A DNA stretch of 29,083 nt from NCBI GenBank assembly GCA_031396505.1, contig JANNKX010000396.1, positions 1 through 29,083 of the forward strand. The letters are read 5' to 3'. The stretch is from JAAFHS01 sp031396505 (GTDB lineage: Bacteria; Pseudomonadota; Alphaproteobacteria; Rhodobacterales; Rhodobacteraceae). The notes under the pieces were generated by a model, which saw nothing but the letters and a program-made list of their open reading frames with translations, was not told the DNA's origin and did no database searches. This document shows positions 7,263 to 14,309 of this stretch, piece by piece (position 1 is the first letter of the stretch; the number at the start of each line of letters is the position of its first letter). The translations under genes and the position numbers were made by a program.

Positions 7263-8008
7263 CGCGAAACCTCATCACCGGGGGGCGCGGGCCGCGTGCG
7301 GAACTTTGCACCCTTGATCGCGAGTTTCAACGCCTGCCAGTGGATCAACGCCAGCACCCGCCGCGACCCGAACGGGCGGCGCAGGCAGGCGCGGATGATG
7401 CCCCGGTTGGTCAGGAGCGTGCGCGGGCCGATCAGATTGGTGAACACGCCGCCCTTTTCCGATGAATAGTCGATCCAGATGCCGATCCGGTCAGGGCGGA
7501 TGTCAAAGCGGAACTGATACTGCCCCTCAACCGGCTGAAACGGCGAGACGTAAAAGATCTTCGTCGCAGTCAGCGTGTCAGCCGGGCGAATAGGCCTGCG
7601 GTCATCATGGGCGCACAGATAGGAATGCCGGTCGCCATAGGTGTTCGACACCTCGGCAATCACCGCCAGCAGCGCGCCATCCGCATCCGTTGCCAGCCAG
7701 AAACTGACAGGGTTGAACACATGGCCCAACACACGGGGTTGCGCCAGAAGCAGTACACGCGCGGGCCTGATGTCATGATCGGTCATCACCCGGCGCGCCC
7801 ATCGCACACCGATGCCTTGGCCCGGCGCGCCACCATGATCGGCATCATGCACCGATGTCAGGTTGCCCCGGTTGCGGCCAAACAGGCGCGGGCCACGCGA
7901 TGTTTCGGGGTCCAGCAGCACATAATCCACGCCATAGCAAAAGCTGTTGGTCACCGCCCCCTTACGGCCATGAAACGTCTCGCCCCGGATATGCTGCACA
8001 TCCATCAT
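7259..8008 (-). CDS. DUF1365 protein, probable furan-fatty-acid pathway protein
   Basis: A 249-residue protein with DUF1365 hallmarks: MMDVQHIRGETFHGRKGAVTNSFCYGVDYVLLD at the N-terminus, RVLGHVFNPVSFWL near residue 115, EVSNTYGDRHSYL, and KIFYVSPFQPVEGQYQFRF. The start overlaps the FAD oxidoreductase stop as ATGA (ATG at 8008). In R. sphaeroides the homologous pair (RSP_1091 FAD protein and RSP_1090 DUF1365 protein, from memory) is needed for making methylated furan fatty acids from membrane lipids and for the response to singlet oxygen; the enzymes are named UfaD (desaturase) and UfaO (oxygen insertion). I infer this gene is one of the two, more likely ufaO, but leave the symbol blank. Confidence 0.85.
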   Translation of the reverse strand: MMDVQHIRGETFHGRKGAVTNSFCYGVDYVLLDPETSRGPRLFGRNRGNLTSVHDADHGGAPGQGIGVRWARRVMTDHDIRPARVLLLAQPRVLGHVFNPVSFWLATDADGALLAVIAEVSNTYGDRHSYLCAHDDRRPIRPADTLTATKIFYVSPFQPVEGQYQFRFDIRPDRIGIWIDYSSEKGGVFTNLIGPRTLLTNRGIIRACLRRPFGSRRVLALIHWQALKLAIKGAKFRTRPAPPGDEVSR

Positions 8009-9297
8009 GCGGCGATCCGCACCTGCGTGGCCCGCATTGCATCCACAACGTCGACCGCGCTTTGAAAGCCGTCTTCGTGAAAGCCGTTGCGCATCCACGC
8101 GCCGCAAAACCATGTGTGCCGGGTGCCGTTCATTGCCCGGATGGTATCTTGTGCCGCGATTGCCGCAAGGTCGTAAACCGGGTGATGGAAGGTATTCACA
8201 TCATGGATCAGCCGGTCATCAATCGCCCGGTTGCTGTTAAGCGTCACGAACAGCGGATCGTCGTGCGGGATCGGTTGCAGCGAATTCATCCAGTAGGTCA
8301 GGTCGATCTTGTCTGGGCGCGGCCCCTCCGGTTCGCAATAAACCCACGATGACCAGACCTGCCGCCGCTTTGGCATCAGCGATGTATCGGCATGCAGCAC
8401 CGCCTCGTTGGGCTGATAACGCACCGCCGACAGCGCCGCGCGCTCCACCGCGCTTGCGTCTTCCAGCATCTGCAAGCTCACGTCCGAATGTGTGGCAAAG
8501 ATCACCTCGTCGAACGCTTCCCATTCCCCACCCACGCCGCGCACCATGACGCCGCTGTCGGTGCGCCGCACGCCCGCGACCGGCGCACGCAGCCGGATAT
8601 CGACGCCCGCCGTGACAAGGGCCGCCTGCAGACGCCGCACATATTCCACCGACCCGCCACGCACGGTGTACCATTGATGCTGGTCGGACAGTTGCATCAG
8701 TGCATGGTTCTGAAAAAACCGGATCAACGCATGGGCCGGAAAATCCAGAATGCCTTGCACCGGGGTCGACCAGATCGCTCCGGAAAGGGGCAGAATGTAA
8801 TAGTCGCGGAAGTAGTCCCCGGTGCCCAGATCGCGCAGCAATTCGCCAATGGTCAGGCCGGGGTTCAGCGATGCTGCCTCGGCCCGTGCGTTGAAATGAA
8901 GGATATCGCGCAGCATGCGCAGGAATTTCGGGTTCACGATGTTTTTGCGCGTGGCAAACAGCCCGTTCACCGACGCCAGCGCATATTCCATCCGGCCCCC
9001 GCCAAACGATGCACCGAAACTCATGTCGCTTTCTGTCACCGGGACCGCCAGGTCATCAAACAGCCGCACAAGATGCGGATAATTTGCCTTGTTATAGACG
9101 ATAAAGCCCGTATCAACCGGCTGGTCCCCGCGCTTGCCCGCGACGATCGTGCGTGCATGGCCGCCAAGACGCGCCTCTGCCTCGAACAGCACAACCGATG
9201 TGGTGGGTGCTATCAGATGCGCCGCGGCCATCCCTGCGATCCCGCCCCCGATCACGGCCACGCGCCGGGCGGCAAGTTCAAGTGTTTCGAATGGCAT
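8005..9297 (-). CDS. FAD-dependent amine-oxidase-fold protein, probable fatty-acid desaturase of furan lipid pathway
   Basis: A 430-residue flavoprotein. The N-terminal Rossmann motif VAVIGGGIAGMAAAHL (13-28) is followed by the FAD ribose-binding acidic residue and glycine pair in LFEAEARLGGHART (37-50). The C-terminal WFCGAWMRNGFHEDGFQSAVDV is the second FAD-contact motif. The RNGFHEDG form and the PVDTGFIVYNKANYPHLVRLF segment are typical of the subfamily annotated as cyclopropane/furan-lipid related. It is the first gene of the five-gene operon, 38 bases downstream of the likely sigma-E transcription start. By synteny it matches RSP_1091 of R. sphaeroides, which I associate with UfaD, the methyl-octadecenoyl desaturase. 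The SAM methylase that starts the pathway is not in this window; in R. sphaeroides it is also unlinked. Confidence 0.88.
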   Translation of the reverse strand: MPFETLELAARRVAVIGGGIAGMAAAHLIAPTTSVVLFEAEARLGGHARTIVAGKRGDQPVDTGFIVYNKANYPHLVRLFDDLAVPVTESDMSFGASFGGGRMEYALASVNGLFATRKNIVNPKFLRMLRDILHFNARAEAASLNPGLTIGELLRDLGTGDYFRDYYILPLSGAIWSTPVQGILDFPAHALIRFFQNHALMQLSDQHQWYTVRGGSVEYVRRLQAALVTAGVDIRLRAPVAGVRRTDSGVMVRGVGGEWEAFDEVIFATHSDVSLQMLEDASAVERAALSAVRYQPNEAVLHADTSLMPKRRQVWSSWVYCEPEGPRPDKIDLTYWMNSLQPIPHDDPLFVTLNSNRAIDDRLIHDVNTFHHPVYDLAAIAAQDTIRAMNGTRHTWFCGAWMRNGFHEDGFQSAVDVVDAMRATQVRIAA

Positions 9298-9342
9298 TGT
9301 CTGAACGCTCCGCTGTCATTCTGTAGCCTTATCTAGTGCAAC

Positions 9343-9371
9343 GTATACGCAGAAAAACAGACGGCGGATCA
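9343..9371 (-). promoter_or_regulatory. Sigma-E (RpoE/ECF11-type) promoter for the lipid-modification operon
   Basis: Read on the minus strand, TGATCC (9371-9366) is followed by a 17-base spacer and GTATAC (9348-9343). TGATCC is the -35 element I recall for R. sphaeroides RpoE promoters. The downstream gene starts at 9297, so the leader would be about 38 bases. The rpoE promoter on the other strand has the same layout. Confidence 0.72.
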
Positions 9372-9430
9372 AGTTGACACAGGGCTGTCCAAGAAATCTG
9401 ACATGCTTTTCGAATTTTCCGGATTTGCAG

Positions 9431-9459
9431 TGATCCAGTGCGGTTTGACCAGCGTAACT
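9431..9459 (+). promoter_or_regulatory. Sigma-E (RpoE/ECF11-type) autoregulatory promoter for rpoE-chrR
   Basis: TGATCC (9431-9436), a 17-base spacer, then GTAACT (9454-9459). The -35 hexamer and spacing are identical to those of the divergent minus-strand promoter, and both -10 elements begin GTA and run into TT. It implies positive autoregulation of rpoE-chrR, with a leader of about 100 bases before the GTG start. Confidence 0.72.
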
Positions 9460-9542
9460 TTTCTATGACGTTGGAGGCTGATACCGGTACGATATCGGAT
9501 GCACTGCCTGCCGTGACTGCTTATGCTGTGCACGCCAAGGGA

Positions 9543-9572
9543 ATGTTTTTCCGCAGGATGGATACGGTGTGA
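9543..9572 (+). other. Possible nine-codon upstream reading frame overlapping the rpoE start
   Basis: An ATG at 9543 opens MFFRRMDTV and stops with TGA at 9570-9572, overlapping the rpoE GTG (9569-9571). A purine run (AAGGGA) directly precedes the ATG, closer than usual for a ribosome-binding site. If translated it would couple to rpoE by termination-reinitiation. It is short enough to be chance. Confidence 0.25.
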
Positions 9573-10114
9573 GCGGACAACACGACGAAACGGATTGGGC
9601 GGTCCTTGTGTTACGGGTGCGCGACCATCAGGATCGCGCGGCGTTTGCCGCGCTGTTCCGGCACTTTGCCCCACGGGTGAAGGGTTTTTTGATGAAGTCG
9701 GGTGCTGGTGCCACGCTGGCCGAGGAATGCGCACAGGATGTCATGGCAACGCTTTGGCAAAAAGCGCATCTTTTCGATCCGACGCGGGCTTCGGTGGCGA
9801 CATGGGTCTTCACCATCGCCCGGAACAGACGAATCGACGCCTTACGCAAATCGCGCAGGCCCGAACCGGAAGACCTGCCCTGGGGGCCGGAGCCTGAACC
9901 CGATCAGGCCGAGGCCCTTGAGATGCAGCAAGAGACGAAACGGTTGGGTCACGCTTTGGCCCAATTGCCCGAAAAGCAACGCGCGTTAATCGAGCGGGCC
10001 TATTATGGCGATCTGTCACACTCGGAAATTGCCGAGGAAACAGGTCTGCCCCTTGGCACGATCAAATCGCGCATCAGATTGGCGTTGGAACGGCTACGCC
10101 ACAACATGAGCTAA
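9569..10114 (+). CDS. rpoE: ECF RNA polymerase sigma factor RpoE (ECF11, ChrR-controlled)
   Basis: A 181-residue group IV sigma factor. Region 2 spans about residues 20-95 (AFAALFRHFAPRVKGFLMKSGA, AEECAQDVMATLWQKAHLFD, VATWVFTIARNRRIDALRK). A linker with the distinctive PEPEDLPWGPEPEPD follows, then region 4 at about 130-178 (LPEKQRALIERAYYGDLSHSEIAEETGLPLGTIKSRIRLALERLR) with the DNA-binding helix-turn-helix. The linker and immediate chrR neighbour identify the R. sphaeroides RpoE type, which directs the response to singlet oxygen. The start is GTG (9569) with AGGA about ten bases upstream, after a roughly 100-base leader. chrR begins 14 bases after the stop. The divergent lipid operon is the expected target. 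Confidence 0.93.
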   Translation: MSGQHDETDWAVLVLRVRDHQDRAAFAALFRHFAPRVKGFLMKSGAGATLAEECAQDVMATLWQKAHLFDPTRASVATWVFTIARNRRIDALRKSRRPEPEDLPWGPEPEPDQAEALEMQQETKRLGHALAQLPEKQRALIERAYYGDLSHSEIAEETGLPLGTIKSRIRLALERLRHNMS

Positions 10115-10128
10115 GGCAGACGATACAC

Positions 10129-10779
10129 ATGATGACCCGCCATTCACTCCCCGACAATCTGCTGATGGGCTATGCCGCAGGTACGCTGCCCGAAGCGTTC
10201 AATCTTGTTGTTGCCACGCATGTATCGCTGTCAGATGACGCGCGGGTGCGGCTGGCGGCATTTGATGCCGTGGGCGGGGCGATGCTTGATGATGCGCTGA
10301 ATGACGGGGCGGCACTGGCGGATGACAGTCTGGACCAGATGATGGCGCGGCTGGACGGGTTGCCGCAAGCCAATGCGCGCGCACCCGAAGGACCGGATGG
10401 CATCTTTCCGGCACCCTTGGCCGACTATGTGCACGTCAGTGGCCGGAGTATCCGCTGGCGGTCCATCGGGGCCGGGGTGAAGCAGGCGATCTTGCGTACA
10501 GATGGCCGCGCATCGGTGCGCCTGCTGCATATTCCGGCAGGGCAAGCGGTGCCTGATCACGGCCACCGCGGCCTCGAATTGACGCTGGTGTTGCAGGGCG
10601 CGTTCTTTGACGGCAACAACCGCTATGGGCGCGGCGACATCGAAGTGGCAAACCAAGAGACCGAACATACACCGATTGCAGAGGCGGGGATGGATTGCAT
10701 CTGCCTTGCCGCGACCGATGCACCCTTGCGTTTCAACAGCCTGATCCCGCGTCTGGCGCAGCCGTTCCTGCGGATTTAA
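10129..10779 (+). CDS. chrR: ChrR-type cupin anti-sigma factor with altered zinc site
   Basis: ChrR holds RpoE inactive in the cytoplasm and releases it on singlet oxygen. The 216 residues have the N-terminal sigma-binding domain (about 1-85) and a C-terminal cupin (about 93-205). The cupin keeps the expected residues His144, His146, Glu150, His180, Cys190 and Cys192 (VPDHGHRGLELT, QETEHTP, DCICLAATDAPL). The N-terminal zinc site does not: R. sphaeroides ChrR uses His6, His31, Cys35 and Cys38, while here the aligned segment reads HVSLSDDA, so His31 stays but residues 35 and 38 are Ser and Ala. Residue 6 is Ser, with His at 5. No frameshift or truncation is present and the flanking ASD sequence (YAAGTLPEAFNLVVATH) is well preserved, so this is substitution, not decay. 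The family assignment is firm; zinc independence is inferred. Confidence 0.92.
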   Translation: MMTRHSLPDNLLMGYAAGTLPEAFNLVVATHVSLSDDARVRLAAFDAVGGAMLDDALNDGAALADDSLDQMMARLDGLPQANARAPEGPDGIFPAPLADYVHVSGRSIRWRSIGAGVKQAILRTDGRASVRLLHIPAGQAVPDHGHRGLELTLVLQGAFFDGNNRYGRGDIEVANQETEHTPIAEAGMDCICLAATDAPLRFNSLIPRLAQPFLRI

Positions 10780-10783
10780 AAGA

Positions 10784-11302
10784 TCAGTCGATCTGCACAA
10801 GGATGATCGGGCCGCCTGTGACCATCTGTTTCGGCCGACCGTAAAGCAGGTCGTGGGTTCCAAGCGTCCACTTGCCAACTTTCGCAGGAGCCAAGGCGAA
10901 GTAAAACAACAATTCCCCCCCGTAGCCTTGCAAGATGCCGTGACGTTGGACAGACACTTTCATATGACGTGATGTGCAAGCCATCACATTGAAATCCTGA
11001 CTTGATTGCATGACATCGGCGGCCACGATCCGGCACTCTCCGGGGAAATCTACCGGGACAAGCGGATCGGCCCGCAGCTTCCGCTGTCCAATCAGATTGA
11101 ATCCCGGACCGTCAATGACGGTGAGGCTGCGGTTAAGTCCGGGAAAGACAGAAAACGGGCCATTCTCTGTGACTGTGGCAATCGACAGTCGGTAGAAAAT
11201 CTTGCCGTTGACATAGTTTTGCCGGACCAGCTCCAACGTCTGGCCACGCCCATTTGCCCATGGCATGGAGGTATAATCGGCAGGGGTAAGGTGGGTCATC
11301 AT
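10784..11302 (-). CDS. HutD/Ves family protein (DUF886)
   Basis: A 172-residue protein with the HutD/Ves pattern: MPWANGRGQTLELV at about 13-26, FYRLSIATVTENGPFSVFPGLNRSLTVIDG at about 36-65, then a diverged cupin-like C-terminal half. HutD is linked to histidine degradation in some Gammaproteobacteria and Ves to cold growth in E. coli, but biochemical roles are unclear and no hut genes are nearby, so no function is claimed. The ATG at 11302 overlaps the rmuC stop (ATGA); a second ATG follows at once. It is convergent with chrR, with only four bases between stops. The C-terminal half (EGRIVAADVM-like, LLFYFALAPAKVGKW) is not typical of close HutD homologues. Confidence 0.72.
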   Translation of the reverse strand: MMTHLTPADYTSMPWANGRGQTLELVRQNYVNGKIFYRLSIATVTENGPFSVFPGLNRSLTVIDGPGFNLIGQRKLRADPLVPVDFPGECRIVAADVMQSSQDFNVMACTSRHMKVSVQRHGILQGYGGELLFYFALAPAKVGKWTLGTHDLLYGRPKQMVTGGPIILVQID

Positions 11303-12459
11303 TCCGCCGCCTGCGGCCCGATGATCGGGGCCGGATCGTTTGCGCCCAACTCCTCGAAGTCGAAGTTATCCAGCCGCCGTGCCCGCCGCGCAGCCTTGTC
11401 AGAGGATATCTTGATTTCTTCGATATCCTTTGCCGCCTGACCGAAATGCCGGTCAAGGTTGCCCACCCGTTCGCCAAGGCGTTCCACATCCTTGTACAAC
11501 TCACCCAGCTCGCGCCGGATCGCCCCGGCCTGTTCGCGCATGCGTGCGTCTTTCAACACCGCGCGCATCGTGTTCAGCGTCGCCATGCAGGTCGTCGGCG
11601 ACACGATCCAGACCCGCGCCGCAAACCCCTCGCGCACGACTTCCGGGTGGTTTGCGTGCAGTTCCGCATAAACCGCCTCGGACGGCAGGAACATCAGCGC
11701 GCCATCCGCCGTCTCGCCCTCGATGATGTACTTATCCGAAATTGCCTTGATATGCCCGCGCACTGCCGTGCGCAGCCCGCGCATCGCATCGGTCACCTCG
11801 GCCGGCGTCTTGGCGCGGCGCAACGCCTCATACGCCTCAAGCGGGAATTTCGCGTCAATCACAATCGGCCCCGGCGGATTAGGCAGATGGATCAGGCAAT
11901 CGGCGCGTTTGCCATTCGAAAGCGTCGCCTGCATGGTATAGGCATCCGCTGGCAGAGCCTTGATCACAATATCATTCAGCTGAATCTCGCCAAACGCCCC
12001 GCGCGCCTGCTTGTTCGACAGTATATCCTGCAGGTTCAGCACGTTACCCGACAGTTTTTCGATATTCGCTTGCGCCTTGTCAATCGCCTCCAGCCGCTGA
12101 TGCAGATCGCCCAAGGACCGTGCCGTGCGCACCGATGTGCCTTGCAGGCTTTCGGTCATGCCGCGCTGCACCTCCATCAGGCGCTGTTCCATCAGGCGCA
12201 TCATCGCCGTCTGGCTGACCGTCTGCGCCTCGGACACATGTTGCAAACCACCCGACAGACGTTCCTGCCCATCCGACAGTGCCTGCACGCGCGACCCCAT
12301 CCAGCCCATTTCCCGCATCAGGGGTTCGGCCATTTTTGCCGATTGCCCCGCCGCGCGGAGGATCAGCCAGAGAAACAGCACCAGAATCGCAACACCCGCC
12401 ATGATGGCAAGCGTCAAGGGATCATCCCAACGGAAGGCATATGGGCCAATCGTGATCAT
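11299..12459 (-). CDS. rmuC: DNA recombination protein RmuC
   Basis: RmuC limits inversions and rearrangements at short inverted repeats and has a PD-(D/E)XK-like nuclease core. The 386-residue protein starts with a membrane anchor (about 12-35, LTLAIMAGVAILVLFLWLILRAA). A coiled-coil stretch rich in Gln, Glu and Met follows (about 45-130), then the RmuC domain (about 135-345): LSNKQARGAFGEIQLNDIV, DCLIHLPNPPGPIVIDAKFPLEAYEAL, MFLPSEAVYAEL and VWIVSPTTCMATLNTM. The chosen ATG at 12459 overlaps the mutL stop as ATGA; the longer form to 12528 adds 23 residues inside mutL and is unlikely. Co-transcription with mutL places two genome-stability genes together. Confidence 0.93.
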   Translation of the reverse strand: MITIGPYAFRWDDPLTLAIMAGVAILVLFLWLILRAAGQSAKMAEPLMREMGWMGSRVQALSDGQERLSGGLQHVSEAQTVSQTAMMRLMEQRLMEVQRGMTESLQGTSVRTARSLGDLHQRLEAIDKAQANIEKLSGNVLNLQDILSNKQARGAFGEIQLNDIVIKALPADAYTMQATLSNGKRADCLIHLPNPPGPIVIDAKFPLEAYEALRRAKTPAEVTDAMRGLRTAVRGHIKAISDKYIIEGETADGALMFLPSEAVYAELHANHPEVVREGFAARVWIVSPTTCMATLNTMRAVLKDARMREQAGAIRRELGELYKDVERLGERVGNLDRHFGQAAKDIEEIKISSDKAARRARRLDNFDFEELGANDPAPIIGPQAAE

Positions 12460-14255
12460 CGCCGTCCAAACAGCCGTTCGATATCGTGCAACTTCAATTC
12501 CACATAGGTCGGCCGCCCGTGGTTGCATTGGCCTGAATGCGGCGTCGCCTCCATCTCGCGCAACAGCGCGTTCATTTCCTCAGCGCGCATCTGACGCCCG
12601 GACCGCACCGACCCGTGGCAGGCCATGCGCGACAGGATGGCATCGATGCGTGCACGGATCGTGGTTGTGTCACCGACGCTCAACTCGTCCAGCACATCAC
12701 GGATCAGCGCCGCCGCACTGACCACCCCCAGAATCGCAGGCGTTTCGCGCACAGCGATGGCCCCGCCGCCAAACGCCTCAATCGTCAGGCCAAGCGGTGC
12801 AAGGTCGGGGGCGGCCTCAAGGATGCGCGCGGCGTCCGTCGGGGAAAGCTCCACGATTTCAGGGATCAGCAGCGCCTGTGCCGCAACCCCTGCGCCCGCC
12901 ATCTGCGCCTTGAGCCGTTCGTAAACCAGCCGTTCATGCGCCGCATGCTGATCCACGATCACGATGCCGGTCGCGGTTTGCGCGATGATGTAGTTTTCAT
13001 GCATCTGCGCGCGGGCGGCGCCCAAAGGCCCGTCAGATGTATCTTGCGCGGGTTCAAACCGGGCGACGGGTTCTTCCGCAAAGCCCGGTGCCTGAAACGC
13101 CATCGCGCGCGCAAGGGTCGGCTGCGATGCGCGGTCCATCTGATAGATGCGCGGCTCTGGCCGGAACGCCGCTAGCGTCGCCTCTGCCACGGTCGATGAT
13201 GCGCGTTGCGTGGCCCCCAGCAGGGCCGCCTTAAGACCGCCCACGATCAGGCCGCGCACCACTTCGGGTTCGCGAAACCGCACTTCGGATTTTGCCGGAT
13301 GCACGTTTACGTCAACGCGGGTCGGATCGACAATCAGGTTCAGCACCGCCGCCGGGTGGCGGTCACGGGAAAGCAGGTCCCAATAGGCCGCGCGCAAGGC
13401 ACCGAACAGGCTCCGGTCCATCACTGGGCGCCCGTTCACGCACAGGTATTGCAAGGCTGACGATCCGCGCGACCACGTCGGCAACGCGGCATAGCCCGTC
13501 AGACGCAAGCCGTCGCGTTCCGCGTCAATGGGAATGGCATTGTCGATGAAATCCGTGCCCAGCACCGATGCCAACCGCCCTTGCAGCGCATCAAAGAAAT
13601 CACCGGGGCAGGGATCGGCGCGAAAAATCACCCGGCCCTCGCCGCCGCCCGTCACATCGCGCAGGGTAAAGCCGACCGATGGTTCCGCCATCGCCAGACG
13701 CCGGATACAGTCATGGATCGCCTGCGCCTCGGCCCGGTCAGACCGCATGAATTTCAACCGTGCCGGGGTCGCAAAGAACAGATCGCGCAATTCGACAATC
13801 GTGCCGCGCGTCAGGCCCGCAGGGCGGGCGGGCGCGATTTGCCCGCCTGTCACGGTGATGGCGGCTCCGTCATGCCCCGCTGCGCGCGACTGGATTGTCA
13901 GGCGGCCCACGGCACCAAGGGACGGCAGCGCCTCGCCGCGAAACCCGAAGGACTGGATGTTCAAAAGGTCCGACCCGTCGATCTTCGACGTTGCATGCCG
14001 CGACAGCGCCAGCGGCAGGTCGTCCGCCGTCATGCCGCAACCATCATCGCTGACACGGATCAAGGTCTTGCCGCCATCCGCATAGTCAACCGTGATCCGG
14101 CCCGCCCCGGCATCCAGTGCGTTTTCCACCAGTTCCTTGACGGCAGATGCCGGGCGTTCAACCACCTCACCCGCCGCGATGCGGTTGATCGCCGCTTCAT
14201 CCAGCTGGCGGATAACCGGGCGTTCCGGGGATATGTTGGGGTTGGCGGCGTTCAT
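12456..14255 (-). CDS. mutL: DNA mismatch repair protein MutL (endonuclease type)
   Basis: MutL links mismatch recognition by MutS to strand excision. The 599-residue protein has an N-terminal GHKL ATPase: KELVENALDAGA with Glu41 and Asn45, DDGCGM at 70-75, FGFRGEAL at 103-110. A transducer domain follows, with CVNGRPVMD and VDVNVHPAKSEVRF. The C-terminal dimerisation domain carries the nuclease motif DQHAAHERLVYE at 435-446, plus the metal-binding segments ACHGS (Cys547) and CNHGRP (Cys577, His579). The protein is therefore a nicking MutL, as expected in bacteria lacking MutH. Its stop overlaps the rmuC start. A 54-base gap separates its start from the M16 peptidase gene upstream, so it may be in the same transcript. 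Confidence 0.96.
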   Translation of the reverse strand: MNAANPNISPERPVIRQLDEAAINRIAAGEVVERPASAVKELVENALDAGAGRITVDYADGGKTLIRVSDDGCGMTADDLPLALSRHATSKIDGSDLLNIQSFGFRGEALPSLGAVGRLTIQSRAAGHDGAAITVTGGQIAPARPAGLTRGTIVELRDLFFATPARLKFMRSDRAEAQAIHDCIRRLAMAEPSVGFTLRDVTGGGEGRVIFRADPCPGDFFDALQGRLASVLGTDFIDNAIPIDAERDGLRLTGYAALPTWSRGSSALQYLCVNGRPVMDRSLFGALRAAYWDLLSRDRHPAAVLNLIVDPTRVDVNVHPAKSEVRFREPEVVRGLIVGGLKAALLGATQRASSTVAEATLAAFRPEPRIYQMDRASQPTLARAMAFQAPGFAEEPVARFEPAQDTSDGPLGAARAQMHENYIIAQTATGIVIVDQHAAHERLVYERLKAQMAGAGVAAQALLIPEIVELSPTDAARILEAAPDLAPLGLTIEAFGGGAIAVRETPAILGVVSAAALIRDVLDELSVGDTTTIRARIDAILSRMACHGSVRSGRQMRAEEMNALLREMEATPHSGQCNHGRPTYVELKLHDIERLFGRR

Positions 14256-14309
14256 GCCACCAGCTATAGCACCACAGCGCAGATTCGGCCACGGGATTTC
14301 AGACCCGTT

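Noticed and set aside
9374..9402. TTGACA at 9374-9379 as a housekeeping -35 for rpoE.
   Set aside because: At 16-18 bases downstream there is only TCTGAC/CTGACA, not a credible -10, and the sigma-E type site at 9431 is a better promoter.
10129..10779. chrR as a pseudogene because of its lost zinc ligands.
   Set aside because: The frame is full length, the rest of both domains is well conserved, and the cupin metal and cysteine residues are intact.
14291..14308. ACGGG...CCCGT hairpin between mutL and the M16 gene as a terminator.
   Set aside because: Only five base pairs and no T-run on either strand.
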